Source: Candidatus Acidulidesulfobacter diazotrophicus (GTDB taxonomy: Bacteria > SZUA-79 > Acidulodesulfobacterales > Acidulodesulfobacteraceae). From it: a DNA stretch of 64,000 nt. The stretch spans positions 1-64,000 of the forward strand of contig SGBB01000010.1 of the NCBI GenBank assembly GCA_004195025.1, written 5' to 3'. The first letter of the stretch is position 1, and each line of letters starts with the position of its first letter. The position numbers and the translations under genes are program-made. The notes beneath the pieces were generated by a model. It saw only the letters and a list, made by a program, of their open reading frames with translations, was not told the DNA's origin and made no database searches. This document shows positions 7,901-17,606 of this stretch, in pieces.

Positions 7901-9323
7901 CGCGAAAGATATACGCTTGGCATATATAAACCGCAAATTAACAATTAGCGGTTTTGAACTCAAAGGGGATTCTAATTATTTCCAGATAAGAGGAAATATT
8001 ACGGGTAAGCGTTATAATATTGTAGTTAATGATAAGACGAGTCTTTCAGTATTAGATTTACTGTCAAGCAAAATATTAAATTCTTCAGGATTTATTTCAA
8101 GTTCCGCCGTTATTTTCGGTCCGGTAAACGATCCTGAAATTTACGGATTCGCAAATATTAAAAAAGGATTAATTGAAACTTATGCAAATCCTCAATATAC
8201 CGTATCTCGTTTAAGAGGACATATTACTTTCAATAAAAATCTAATTATGCTCAATAAAATTCATCTAAGGCTGCTTAACGGATTTTTTTCGGTAAACGGT
8301 TTTATAAGTATGAAAGATTTTAAGCCTGACTCTTATCATTTAACAACTCAATTTTATTCTGCGGTTTACCGCCAATCCAACTATTTTTATGCAATTACAG
8401 GCGGAGTTTTGAGATATAACGGCAATAACAAAACGGGACTTATATCGGGACATATTAAAATTAAAAAAGCTATTTACGATAAGAAAATTAATTTCACGTC
8501 TTTCCTTACGAAATATAAAAGATATGATTTTATCAGACCTGCAGCCAAAAAAAATATTTTTAATCCTACCCTGAGTATTAAGGTAAAAGCGGATAACACT
8601 ATTTTCATTAAAAATAATATAGCCGATGCCGTTTTTAACGCTGATTTTAATGTTTTAGGTAAGCTTTATAACCCTGTAATAATGGGTTCGGTAACTGCTA
8701 AAAAAGGCGATATTTATTTTAGAGGAGATCAATTTAAACTTTATTACGCTAATATAGATTTTAATAATCCTTATAAAATATCTCCTTCCTTTGCCGTATC
8801 GGCTTATACGCATATAAGCCAGTATATTATAAGATTGAATGCGGACGGTTCGCTTTTAAATTTTAACGTTAATTTTTCATCGACGCCTCCGCTTTCAGAG
8901 CTTTCTATAGTTTCAATGCTTGCGCTTGGAGTTACCAGTAATTCTATTTACGCCAATTCTGCCGGAAGTATTGCCGCTTCCCAGGCAGCTTCCGCAATAG
9001 GAGGAGGTTTTGAACGCAGTATTACAGGAACTATTTCAAGTTATTTCGGTTTTAAAAATTTGTCGGTAACGCCATCGTATTCTGATATAACACATAATGC
9101 GGCGCCTCAAGTTCTCGTTACAAAACAGCTTACTAATAAATTATCTATTGCTTATAGTAATATTATATCGTCGCAATCGTCGCAAACTGTTAAACTTACA
9201 TACAAAGTTGCCAGGCATATATCTTTGATAGGGGAATGGGAAAACAACGAACTTGCGCCAAACAATTCTAATATTTACAGCGAAATAGGCGGGGATATAG
9301 AATTTCATTTTAGATTTTATTAA
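4929..9323 (+). CDS. tamB: TamB/AsmA-like translocation and assembly protein
   Basis: A 1464-residue protein anchored in the inner membrane by an N-terminal helix (about residues 12-34, NIILLFFLLIIIFSLSSILF), then a long beta-rich repetitive body spanning the periplasm, ending in a DUF490/TamB domain (about 1130-1464: GSVTAKKGDIYFRGDQFKLYYANIDF, then PPLSELSIVSMLALG). TamB-family proteins bridge inner and outer membrane and take part in lipid transport and outer-membrane protein assembly. Length is in the family range. The coding region contains Asn-rich stretches, including an NTNTNTNT run (6890-6920) made of ACGAATACAA-type repeats. The Omp85 gene follows after 87 bases, the usual tamA-tamB partnership in swapped order. 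Confidence 0.85.
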   Translation: MKLFSLFNKRRNIILLFFLLIIIFSLSSILFLTSPYFDNIVKNYTQNYLTKILHKKTTIKKLKISFFAPQISITDLKLKGFASIKNINIYFGRFNFFDRKIVINKIYVDNPAVKVILNNNKILNYKGFQKTVKAFSKKSSFSFISASVNNITVHNGGLKFNDVSKKLNLTVKKFTLNFFVKKGSRAFFKDGYGQFLSYNAPYIHLKTARYNQLFSSSSKYIHIFDNFVKVKNLSLSANFFQTSTSGIIYFKKHSNLNKYLEKNNKNSINNTYLSFINSIPIHSLYITSDLNILHLSKLPKNIKPFLINGGLNLKIHVAGNLYNNLKISSKIKLTNFVFSGADIKKGLILANYSVNKVKENENNKNLINKINKNENNANRNIFPLGGVIKFPKIKLTMFKGKFYSQGQINLRDMQGKFNSVLNKLSIGDIIDFYDTEKTPQFTGNAYGKVKTFIKIGKNFYVANLEHIIVKKPVELFKYRSKGVRKIISVNYLNNINISGNTLINNNSVVLSNIRGNSKTENVISSGKISYQNKDLSILIQGKYKSMPKVSLFSKYKSRYFSPASSGNVKVHFKGNFNAISFFITGNLKSLYINKYFKNYGGKCIINILPHGAVYFKKVLLKEKQGGNNNSNIVNGKNDRNITNKTAVKLPIMKNTNTNTNTNTNIGNNNLNNRGIISFSGKIFKANKTSMIKGNFNALNIHFYTKNIAGMLNAKGRIGGYFSNPNIYIALFSKKVNIYGQYLYNINSNLIINKRNLKIKTLSAVYKNFTQKGHLIAPYIKPSTTSINNLNNLNVNQQAGQPSSTSDVKPSKPSVVSSIIHGSGIINFKVSKTKNYNYDANIYANNIKLSSLNLIKNKNINISGILNFNLHIGGFFKLPTVSGNINAEKIYLNNYYLNTVGAKLLSSNKKIKININALNGKIDTIASIGLKKGYPFKFLSKIKDASINYKKTLAALNGSIYGSGKLDSLKNSDVFSKFDYAYIKHGSMFLKNAKDIRLAYINRKLTISGFELKGDSNYFQIRGNITGKRYNIVVNDKTSLSVLDLLSSKILNSSGFISSSAVIFGPVNDPEIYGFANIKKGLIETYANPQYTVSRLRGHITFNKNLIMLNKIHLRLLNGFFSVNGFISMKDFKPDSYHLTTQFYSAVYRQSNYFYAITGGVLRYNGNNKTGLISGHIKIKKAIYDKKINFTSFLTKYKRYDFIRPAAKKNIFNPTLSIKVKADNTIFIKNNIADAVFNADFNVLGKLYNPVIMGSVTAKKGDIYFRGDQFKLYYANIDFNNPYKISPSFAVSAYTHISQYIIRLNADGSLLNFNVNFSSTPPLSELSIVSMLALGVTSNSIYANSAGSIAASQAASAIGGGFERSITGTISSYFGFKNLSVTPSYSDITHNAAPQVLVTKQLTNKLSIAYSNIISSQSSQTVKLTYKVARHISLIGEWENNELAPNNSNIYSEIGGDIEFHFRFY

Positions 9324-9410
9324 TTATTAATTATTGATAATTATTGATATTTATAAGCTATAAAGATAAAATAAAATAAAAATACAATTATACGAATTTA
9401 ATACAATAAT

Positions 9411-12401
9411 GTGAAAAAATATACAAATTATTATATAATACCAAAAACTAATGCATTATTAATTTTTTTGTCAATTTTTTTAATCTTAGCCTATATTTTT
9501 CTTAATTCATTTAATTCTTATGGACTAAGCGTTAAAAATGTTAAAAACAAAAAAACTGCAAATAAAAACAGCGCAGCAGTTTCTTCAGGTTCCGCAGTTT
9601 CTTCAGGTTCCGCAGTTTCTTCAGGTTCCGCAGTTTCTTCAGGTTCCGCAGTTTCTTCAGGTTCCGCAGTTTCTTCAGGTTCCGCAGTTTCTTCAGGTTC
9701 CGCAGTTTCTTCAATAGTCCCTTTAATTTACTCTCTGCCTTTAAAAACAAAAATAGCATCTATATCTTACCGCTTGCCGTCAAATATTAAATTTAAATCA
9801 ATAAAATATAATATTTATATAAAAAAAGGGCAATATTTTTCTATGTATAACATTGAAAAGACAATTAAAGCTCTTTATAAATCAAAACTTTTTTCAAATG
9901 TAATGGTTTTTTATAAATACAAAAATAAACAAATATATTTGAATCTTTTTTTATTTCCGAGAGTTTATATTAAAACAATAACTATAAATGGTCTGAAAAA
10001 TTCAGGTATTAATAAAAAATTAATTTTAAATAAGATTCCGCTGAAAATCGGCAGACAATATTTATATTCGTACAAAAAAGAATCTATCAATATAATAAAA
10101 AAATTTATTGCAGATTTAGGTTATCCCTCTGCAAATGTTTTGATTAATTCTTATGTGCTTAGAGTAAACAAAAAATATGCAATAAATATTAATATAAATT
10201 TAAATAAACCTGTTATAATTTCAAAAGTTTTCATCCATTGGAAGACATTTTATCCTGCAAAAATTCTTTCTTCCGCCATTAAAGAAATTGAAGGCAAACC
10301 GTTAAGTAAGGCATTGATTAAAAAATTCAGAAAACATATTAGGAATATTTATATTAAGCAAGGCTATTTAACTCCTATTATAGAAGCTCCTGCTATAAAA
10401 TATATAAGCAAATATAAAACTATTTTGATGTTTTCTATTCATCCCGGCTATAAAATATTATTTCATTTCAAAGGAATTAAACCTTATAATTCAGTTTTTA
10501 TAAAAAATAAAGTTCTTAACGTGCAGAATGTTTTTGTTTTTGACAGAGGCACATTTTTGGCGTTTAAAAAAGTTTTAAACAATTTTTATACAACAAAAGG
10601 TTATTTTTTTAATAAAGTATTTTTTAAGGAAATAAAAAATAGACAGAGCAGAATAATTAACTTATTTTATAAAATCAATAAAGGACATAAAGTAGCGGTA
10701 AAAAATATAATAATTAAAGGCAATTATCCTTTCAGTCTTGCAAAAATTAGTCATCTTATGAGAACGCATATATCCTCTTTATTTTCTTACGAGTTTTTTT
10801 ACAAAGGAAGATTAAAAGGAGATATTGAAAATATAACAAATTTTTATAATAATCAGGGCTATTTAAGCGCTAAAACAAATTATACACTAAAATTCGGTAA
10901 AAATAAAAAATCGGTAATAATTTATATAAATATAATAAAAAATATAAGAACTTATGTAAAAAGCGTTAGCATAAAAGGTCTTCCTCTAAACGTAAAAAAT
11001 AAAGTTATAAATTATTTTAACAAACTGATAAATAAACCGCTTAAAATAATAAAAGTTGATAACGGAAAAAATTTAATTGAAACGGAACTTTCAAATTCGG
11101 GCTATATTTTTTCTAAAACACGATTGAAAATAATTTATTCAAAAAATAAAAGCGGATGTTATCTTTATTATTCCACTTCAAAAAGTCAAAAAGTTATAAT
11201 TAAACATATTTTTATTACCGGAAATACTATAACAAAAACAGGGTATATAAAATCGCTTATTTTATTTAAAAAAGGTCAGACATACAATCAAAGCAAGATA
11301 ATTAAAACTCAAAACGATTTATATAAAACAGGATTGTTCAATTCTGTTGTTATAAAATTAGAAAATTCAAAAAATATAAAAAAATATAAAAATATACTAA
11401 TTAAGGTAAAAGATTCAAAGCCTATAAGCTTAAGCTTCGGAGCTGGCTACGGAACATATACCAGATATAGAGGATTTTTTCAAATTAGCGACGACAACCT
11501 GTTTGGTTCAGGAAAATCTTTATCTATTCGACTTTCAAAAAGCGCTATATATACGAATCTTTTATTTGATTATTATGACCCTTCTATTTATAATTACAAA
11601 AATCTGGCATTTAACGCTGAAGCATTAGATTTGGATATTATTACGTTGAATTATACTTTACATAAAGAAGGAACATCTTTTTCATTGATAAGAAAATTTA
11701 ATCATAATTTAAAAGGTTTATTGTCTTACGGTATGTTTTACGATAATCTCTCAGGTTTAAACCCCGGCGCTCAAATTACGCCACGCGATATCGGTTTTAC
11801 AAGAATAAGTTCGGTTGAAGCATCTATTGTTTACAATTCAAAGAATAATATATTTAATCCTACATCTGGTAACTTTACCAACATAAGATTGACCTATTCG
11901 TCCGCCATTTTAGATTCGCAGATTAATTTTCTTAAACTGTTTGCGCATACTGAAGAATTTATACCTTTTATCTATGATACGGTTTTAGAATGTTCTTTAA
12001 GATTCGGTTATATAAAACCTATTGCGCCGACAGTGCAGGTTCCTATTAACGAAAGATATTTTCTTGGAGGCAGGACGACGGTTAGAGGCTTTCCGCAATA
12101 TTCAATAGGTGTAATGAATCAATACGGCTATGCGGTAGGAGGAGATGTAATGGAAAATTATAATCTTCAGCTAAATATCCCCGCATATCATAATATTGAT
12201 TTATTTGTTTTTCAGGATGGAGGCAATGTTTTTTTAACTCCTTCCGATATTAAACCTTTAGCTCTATATAAGTCTGCCGGCGCAGGTATAATGTATTTGT
12301 CTCCTATAGGACCTATAAGTGTTTCATACGGCTTTATTTTAACAAGAAAGCCGTACTGGCCTGCGGGAGGAGTTAATTTTACGATAGGGACGTCTTTTTA
12401 A
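9411..12401 (+). CDS. Omp85-family outer membrane assembly protein (BamA/TamA)
   Basis: A 996-residue Omp85 protein. An N-terminal hydrophobic segment (about 14-36) serves for export, followed by seven copies of VSSGSA (about 57-98), several POTRA-like repeats (roughly 110-690, e.g. VFIKTITINGLKN-type strands), and a C-terminal barrel (about 690-996) with the conserved loop motif TVRGFPQYSIG. Having several POTRA domains suits BamA; the adjacent tamB suits TamA, so I give no symbol. GTG at 9411 is the start, as the ATG two bases earlier runs straight into a stop. Confidence 0.88.
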   Translation: MKKYTNYYIIPKTNALLIFLSIFLILAYIFLNSFNSYGLSVKNVKNKKTANKNSAAVSSGSAVSSGSAVSSGSAVSSGSAVSSGSAVSSGSAVSSGSAVSSIVPLIYSLPLKTKIASISYRLPSNIKFKSIKYNIYIKKGQYFSMYNIEKTIKALYKSKLFSNVMVFYKYKNKQIYLNLFLFPRVYIKTITINGLKNSGINKKLILNKIPLKIGRQYLYSYKKESINIIKKFIADLGYPSANVLINSYVLRVNKKYAINININLNKPVIISKVFIHWKTFYPAKILSSAIKEIEGKPLSKALIKKFRKHIRNIYIKQGYLTPIIEAPAIKYISKYKTILMFSIHPGYKILFHFKGIKPYNSVFIKNKVLNVQNVFVFDRGTFLAFKKVLNNFYTTKGYFFNKVFFKEIKNRQSRIINLFYKINKGHKVAVKNIIIKGNYPFSLAKISHLMRTHISSLFSYEFFYKGRLKGDIENITNFYNNQGYLSAKTNYTLKFGKNKKSVIIYINIIKNIRTYVKSVSIKGLPLNVKNKVINYFNKLINKPLKIIKVDNGKNLIETELSNSGYIFSKTRLKIIYSKNKSGCYLYYSTSKSQKVIIKHIFITGNTITKTGYIKSLILFKKGQTYNQSKIIKTQNDLYKTGLFNSVVIKLENSKNIKKYKNILIKVKDSKPISLSFGAGYGTYTRYRGFFQISDDNLFGSGKSLSIRLSKSAIYTNLLFDYYDPSIYNYKNLAFNAEALDLDIITLNYTLHKEGTSFSLIRKFNHNLKGLLSYGMFYDNLSGLNPGAQITPRDIGFTRISSVEASIVYNSKNNIFNPTSGNFTNIRLTYSSAILDSQINFLKLFAHTEEFIPFIYDTVLECSLRFGYIKPIAPTVQVPINERYFLGGRTTVRGFPQYSIGVMNQYGYAVGGDVMENYNLQLNIPAYHNIDLFVFQDGGNVFLTPSDIKPLALYKSAGAGIMYLSPIGPISVSYGFILTRKPYWPAGGVNFTIGTSF
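9579..9713 (+). repeat. 18-bp in-frame minisatellite in the Omp85 gene
   Basis: Seven exact copies of GTTTCTTCAGGTTCCGCA (9579-9704) plus the first nine bases of an eighth. Each encodes VSSGSA, so copy-number change keeps the frame. The repeat lies between the export signal and the first POTRA domain. Confidence 0.95.
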
Positions 12402-12623
12402 ATTAATAATTAAATTAATAATATTAAAAATAAACATAAAATAAAATCGGTTAATATCAATAAATTACATATAAAGATTATGTAAAATAGCGAAGAATTA
12501 ACATACTATTCATTATTGGACAGATAAAGGAATGAATATCGGCTTATATTTGTTAAATTAGGTATTAATATAATTTTGATGTAAATTAAGAATTTCTATT
12601 GCAGAATTAAGGAATATTTAAAA

Positions 12624-14351
12624 ATGGATTTATTGTATTCCAAAGGAGGACTCAAAAAAGGTTTTTCAACGGGAACTGTAAGTGCGGGCGCTATAAAATC
12701 ATCTGTCAGGTATTATTTTTCTAAAAAAAAATTTGAAACTATATCTGTTGATATGCCGGGAGGCGAATCGGTTAATATTGATGTTGCAGATTTATCTTGC
12801 AGATTTTTAAAAAACGGAACTAAGATTTCAACTGCCGTTATTCAAAAATTTTCGGGAGACGATATTGATGTTACCGGCGGGATTAAAATATATGCGGATT
12901 TTATGATTATTGGCAAGAAAAATCAATATAAATATATCAAAAAATCTCCAAGCATAAATTACAGTAATAATGTCAATAATGATAATATAAGTAATGTTAA
13001 CGATAACGATAACGATAATTATAATGATTTAAAGGGTTTAAGCAGCCATGAATATGATAATGGAAGTAATAATGATTTTGATAAAATTAATGCTGAAAAT
13101 ATTAAAGATTATTTAAAAAATTATTTTAATGAATTTTATCATAAGAAATTAATTTTTTATGATATTATTGAAAATGTTAAAAATCAAATTATTCAAGGAA
13201 CAGATTTTAATTTATTTGCCGATAACACTGATTTTTTGTTTTCATCGGCGGAAGGTATAGGTGTCGCAACTAAGCATGGATTGCCTGTAAATATCGGCTC
13301 TCCTGCTATCAACCCTGTTCCGCTTGATATGATAAAAAAAAATGTTTTAAATGAATTTAAAAATATTATTCTCAATGACGGATATGACGGATACATTAGA
13401 AATAGTCTTAAATCCGATATAGGAAAAAATGCAAAAGATGTAAATGTAAACGATGCAAAATTTTTTTTATCAGTATTATATATCCCCGACGGAGAAGATG
13501 TATCAAAAAAAACTTTAAATTCAAGACTAGGAATAGAAGGGGGATTAAGTATTCTCGGAACAACAGGATATGTTATTCCTATATCGGCAAAAGCATGGCT
13601 TGACACTATTAAATCGTCATTACTTTTTTTGCATGAAAACAATATTGATATATGTGTATTTACGCCGGGAAGGTTTAGCGAAAAATGCGCTATAAAAATT
13701 TTTAAAAATTTCTCCGAAGAATATTTTATAGAAATAGGCGATTTTGTGTCATATTCTATAAGAAAAGCGGCAGTTTACGGAATTAAAAATATAATTTTAG
13801 CCGGTCAGTTCGGAAAAATTGTGAAAATATCTCAGGGGGAAAGAAACACTAACGCCAAATATAGCAATTTAAATCTTAATTATATTGGGGAAATAATTAA
13901 AAAATATTTTAATTATAAAAATCAGAATAATAACTTAAATAATAATTATAATCAAAAAAACACTGATACTAATCTATATAATAATCTAGATAATAATCTT
14001 TCAGAAAGTTTTACTTATCATGATGAAGAGTTAATAGATAATAATTTTAATAGAAATAATAGTTTTGATAATAATTTAAATAATAATATATCTAATTTAG
14101 AGCTGAATTATGCCTTTGAAAATGAAATATCAGACTTAAGCGAAATATACGAAAAAGTTATAAACTCAAACACTTCAAGGGAAGCATTTTTATATATTTC
14201 AAGCATAAAAAACGGAAATGTTAAAAAAGAAATTATTAATGAAATACTTTTTAATGCTAAAAAAAATATAGAAAAAATAAATAACGGTATAATAAAATGC
14301 AAAATTATACTTTTATCATATAACGGAGATAAAATATTTGAAACTGAATAA
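12624..14351 (+). CDS. cbiD: cobalt-precorrin-5B C1-methyltransferase
   Basis: CbiD of the anaerobic cobalamin pathway, methylating C1 of cobalt-precorrin-5B with S-adenosylmethionine. The signature GFSTGTVSAGAIKS is at residues 13-26; SAEGIGVATKHGLPVNIGSPAINPVP and PDGEDVSKKTLNSRLGIEGGLSILGTTG follow in the expected order. At 575 residues it is about 200 longer than usual; the excess is in Asn-rich blocks at roughly 113-155 and 430-495, which look like linker expansions. First gene of a cobalamin operon and overlaps the next by 14 bases. Confidence 0.9.
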   Translation: MDLLYSKGGLKKGFSTGTVSAGAIKSSVRYYFSKKKFETISVDMPGGESVNIDVADLSCRFLKNGTKISTAVIQKFSGDDIDVTGGIKIYADFMIIGKKNQYKYIKKSPSINYSNNVNNDNISNVNDNDNDNYNDLKGLSSHEYDNGSNNDFDKINAENIKDYLKNYFNEFYHKKLIFYDIIENVKNQIIQGTDFNLFADNTDFLFSSAEGIGVATKHGLPVNIGSPAINPVPLDMIKKNVLNEFKNIILNDGYDGYIRNSLKSDIGKNAKDVNVNDAKFFLSVLYIPDGEDVSKKTLNSRLGIEGGLSILGTTGYVIPISAKAWLDTIKSSLLFLHENNIDICVFTPGRFSEKCAIKIFKNFSEEYFIEIGDFVSYSIRKAAVYGIKNIILAGQFGKIVKISQGERNTNAKYSNLNLNYIGEIIKKYFNYKNQNNNLNNNYNQKNTDTNLYNNLDNNLSESFTYHDEELIDNNFNRNNSFDNNLNNNISNLELNYAFENEISDLSEIYEKVINSNTSREAFLYISSIKNGNVKKEIINEILFNAKKNIEKINNGIIKCKIILLSYNGDKIFETE

Positions 14352-15684
14352 AATTTACATAATAGGCATATCAAAATGTTATGGCGCAAATATTAATTTA
14401 GAACAGTCAATATTAAAACTTGCCCATATTGACTCTATTTTTGCAAGAAAAGAAGACGAGCCTGTTTTAAAAGAAATTAAGAATAAAAATAATATAATAA
14501 AAAGTTCTCAAATTTTTTACGGCAGCAAAATAAAATTTATATTAGATTATATAAACGAAAATATAGCTAAAAAAAATATATTAATTCTGGCTAACGGAGA
14601 CCCTAATTTTTTTGGAATAGCAGGAGCTATATTTAACAATACCGAAGAAAAACTAAAAAAATATATAGAAGTAATTCCTACAATAAGCTATATGCAAAAA
14701 GGTTTTGCATCTCTTAAAATATCTATGTCCGATTCTGAAATAATAAGTCTTCACGGAAGAAATGCCTCTAATCTGTTTAAAGCTCTTTACACATTTAAAA
14801 ATATAGGTTTATACACCGATGAAATTAATAATCCATATTCAATTTATAAAATTTTAGTAGACAAAGGTTTTGAAAGCTATTATAAATTTCATGTTTTGAG
14901 CAATTTATGTCTTAAGAACGAAAAAATATTGTCTTTAAATATTAAATCCGATAAAAACTTAGAAAATCCAAATATTAAAAAAATATTAGAAGAATTTAAT
15001 CATACAAATAATATAGTAATATTAGAGCGTATTATAAATAGTAATAACTATAATAATTACGATAACAATAAAGAATGTAATAATGTATTAGGAATAAATG
15101 ATGATGATTTTATTCACGGCAAGGGAGAACCGACAAAAAAAGAAATAAGAGCCGTTGCATTAAGCATGCTGAAACTTGAAAGAAACAGTATTATGATAGA
15201 TGTAGGATGCGGAAGCGGAAGCGTTAGCATTGAAGCTGCTGCTATTACGGAATGCGGAATGATTTATTCTATAGATAAAAATAAAATAAAAATAAATAAT
15301 CTGTTAAAGAATATTAAAAAATTTAAAAGACCTAATATTGAACCTATTTTAGGCGAAATGCCTGCAATTTTTAATAATTTAAAAGATAAATTTACGGAAG
15401 AGCATATTAAACCGGATTCAATTTTTATAGGCGGAGGAGGGTCGTCTATTTCAGAAATTTTAGCTGCATCTCTTAAATTATTGAAAGAAAACGGCATTAT
15501 AGTAGTAAATTGCGTTATGATAGATACTTTAAATAAAGCAATGTCATTTATAGAAAATAATAAATTAAAAATAAAATATGAAATAATTTCTTTAAATATT
15601 TCTCGTTTAGAATCAATATCTTACAGCTCATATTTTAAAGCATTAAATCAAGTTTATCTGATAAAAATAATAAAAAATAACTAA
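14338..15684 (+). CDS. cbiET: fused cobalt-precorrin-7 C5-methyltransferase / C15-methyltransferase (decarboxylating)
   Basis: A 448-residue fusion. The N-terminal part (about 1-220) is a CbiE tetrapyrrole methylase with ILANGDPNFFGIAG; the C-terminal part (about 255-448) is CbiT with GEPTKKEIRAVALSML and the SAM-binding MIDVGCGSGSVSIEA (about 285-300). Together they methylate C5 and C15 and decarboxylate the C12 acetate. The TTG start at 14338 is supported by a GGAG ten bases upstream and overlaps cbiD. A short NNYNNYDNNKECNN linker separates the domains. Confidence 0.9.
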   Translation: MKLNKIYIIGISKCYGANINLEQSILKLAHIDSIFARKEDEPVLKEIKNKNNIIKSSQIFYGSKIKFILDYINENIAKKNILILANGDPNFFGIAGAIFNNTEEKLKKYIEVIPTISYMQKGFASLKISMSDSEIISLHGRNASNLFKALYTFKNIGLYTDEINNPYSIYKILVDKGFESYYKFHVLSNLCLKNEKILSLNIKSDKNLENPNIKKILEEFNHTNNIVILERIINSNNYNNYDNNKECNNVLGINDDDFIHGKGEPTKKEIRAVALSMLKLERNSIMIDVGCGSGSVSIEAAAITECGMIYSIDKNKIKINNLLKNIKKFKRPNIEPILGEMPAIFNNLKDKFTEEHIKPDSIFIGGGGSSISEILAASLKLLKENGIIVVNCVMIDTLNKAMSFIENNKLKIKYEIISLNISRLESISYSSYFKALNQVYLIKIIKNN

Positions 15685-15830
15685 AAATAGCATAAAATAA
15701 AACAGAAGAGAAGAGAATAATATTAAAGTTTAATGAAATTAATTTAAAGTATAGATTAAAATATAAAATATAAAATATAAAAAAATAATATAATATACAA
15801 TAATATATATAAAATATATATAATAAATTT

Positions 15831-16607
15831 ATGATAATAAATAATTTTTTGCTTAATATTGTCGGTGTGGGGCCAGGAGACCCTGATTTGATTACCGTTA
15901 AAGCTGTTAAAGCTTTAAAAGGCAGCGATTATGTTTTTTATCCTAAAGTTTTATATTCAAATAATAATTTTGCTTTAGAAATACTTAAAGACAATTTAAT
16001 TAATATTGATGATTCCAAGCTGATACCGTTAGAAATAGAAATGAAAAAGAATTTTAACCTTAATAAAAGACTTTATGATGAAAATGCGCTCAAAATTTTT
16101 CAAAAACTGAAAAAAAATTATGTTTGTTCCTATATAACCATAGGAGACCCTGTTTTTTACAGCACATACGCCGAACTGTATAAATCTTTAAAGCAATTGG
16201 CGAATAATGAAAATATAAGTTTAAATATTAATATAATTTCTGGAATTTCATCTTTAAGCTATTTTTTAAGTTTAATAAAAGAACCTTATATAATAAAAAA
16301 AAGTTCAGTTTTAATTACGGTGCCTATTGGCAAAACCGATTCTGAATTAGAATCTGAAGTTAATTTTATTAACTCTGCCAAAGATAAACCTTCTATAATA
16401 ATGTATATGAAGGCAGGAAATTATATATACGGTATATTGGATATTTATAAGAAGATGTTTTATAATGATTTTAAAAATGGTAAATTAAAATTTTACATAT
16501 TAGAAAAATCACAATTACATGATAACATTGATTTAGATGTTTTAGTTTCAGATGATTTCAGTCCATTTGATTATTTTTCTATTTTAGCTGCGATTTTTAT
16601 TTCATAA
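15831..16607 (+). CDS. cbiL: cobalt-precorrin-2 C20-methyltransferase
   Basis: A 258-residue tetrapyrrole methylase. LNIVGVGPGDPDLITVKAVK near the N-terminus and YITIGDPVFYSTYAEL are the SAM-binding signatures, and VFYPK plus the later IISGISSLSYFLS region fit the CbiL/CobI subgroup. It adds the C20 methyl group to cobalt-precorrin-2. Separated from cbiET by 146 AT-rich bases, so it may have its own ribosome loading but probably the same transcript. Confidence 0.85.
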   Translation: MIINNFLLNIVGVGPGDPDLITVKAVKALKGSDYVFYPKVLYSNNNFALEILKDNLINIDDSKLIPLEIEMKKNFNLNKRLYDENALKIFQKLKKNYVCSYITIGDPVFYSTYAELYKSLKQLANNENISLNINIISGISSLSYFLSLIKEPYIIKKSSVLITVPIGKTDSELESEVNFINSAKDKPSIIMYMKAGNYIYGILDIYKKMFYNDFKNGKLKFYILEKSQLHDNIDLDVLVSDDFSPFDYFSILAAIFIS

Positions 16608-16814
16608 AATAAAAAATATAAATATTAAATATAAATATATATAAATAAACTAAATTAGAACAAAATAAATGCAATTAAATTAAAATAAAAAAATAAGTCT
16701 AATAAAAAGAAAAATTTAAAATATAAAATAAAACTATAATATTAAAATAAAACTATAATATAAAATATATAATAAAATATAAGCATAAAAATTATAAAAT
16801 AAAAATTATAAAAT

Positions 16815-17606
16815 ATGAAATATATTGAAAAAAATAAAATTTATTTTGTCGGCTCTGGTCCGGGAGACCCTGAATTATTAACCATTAGAGCTTATAACAT
16901 TTTAAGGGAATCCGATTGCGTTATTTATGCAGGTTCTTTAATTAATAAAGAGTTATTGCAAATATTAAAATGCGACTGCATATTGTACGATATGAGCGGT
17001 ATGTATTTTAAAGAAATTGCCGAAAAAATTGAAGAAATGTATAAAACAGGCAATTTAACATCAGTTCTTCATGCAGGCGATTCATCGCTTTATTCTTCAA
17101 TAAGCGAACAAATTGCATCTCTTGAAGAAAAATGTATAAGTTATGAAATTGTTCCCGGAGTTACCGCCGCTTTTGCCGCTTGCGCATCAAACAAATCTAC
17201 ATTGACATTACCTGATATTTCTCAGGCGGTTATTTTTTGCAGGGCAGAGGGCAGAACAGGAAAATTACCTGAAGGACAGGATATAAAAAGTCTTGCTTCG
17301 CATAAAGCGACTATGGCTATATATTTAAGTTTCGGATTGATAGATTCCGTAGTGCCGGATCTTTTGGAAAGCTATGATGAAAATACTTATTGTTTAATTG
17401 CAAAAGACGTATCTTTAAAATCGGAAATACTTATAGAATGTAAATTAAAAGACGTCATAAGTATTGTAAAAGATAAATCTATTAAAAATATGGCTGTTTT
17501 AATAGTGGGAAATGCGCTGGCGGGCAAATATTTAAAAGAACATAAATCTAAATTATATGACGAGAATTTTTTTCACTCATTCAGGAAAGCAAAGGAAAGC
17601 CGATAA
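16815..17606 (+). CDS. cbiF: cobalt-precorrin-4 C11-methyltransferase
   Basis: A 263-residue tetrapyrrole methylase with IYFVGSGPGDPELLTIRAY, VIYAGSLIN, HAGDSSLYSSISEQI and VPGVTAAFAACAS, the CbiF/CobM pattern. It methylates C11 of cobalt-precorrin-4. It overlaps the following cbiG by 50 bases. Confidence 0.9.
   Translation: MKYIEKNKIYFVGSGPGDPELLTIRAYNILRESDCVIYAGSLINKELLQILKCDCILYDMSGMYFKEIAEKIEEMYKTGNLTSVLHAGDSSLYSSISEQIASLEEKCISYEIVPGVTAAFAACASNKSTLTLPDISQAVIFCRAEGRTGKLPEGQDIKSLASHKATMAIYLSFGLIDSVVPDLLESYDENTYCLIAKDVSLKSEILIECKLKDVISIVKDKSIKNMAVLIVGNALAGKYLKEHKSKLYDENFFHSFRKAKESR

Noticed and set aside
9541-9759. 72-codon minus-strand frame of LRNLKK repeats
   Set aside because: It is the complement of the VSSGSA minisatellite inside the Omp85 gene.
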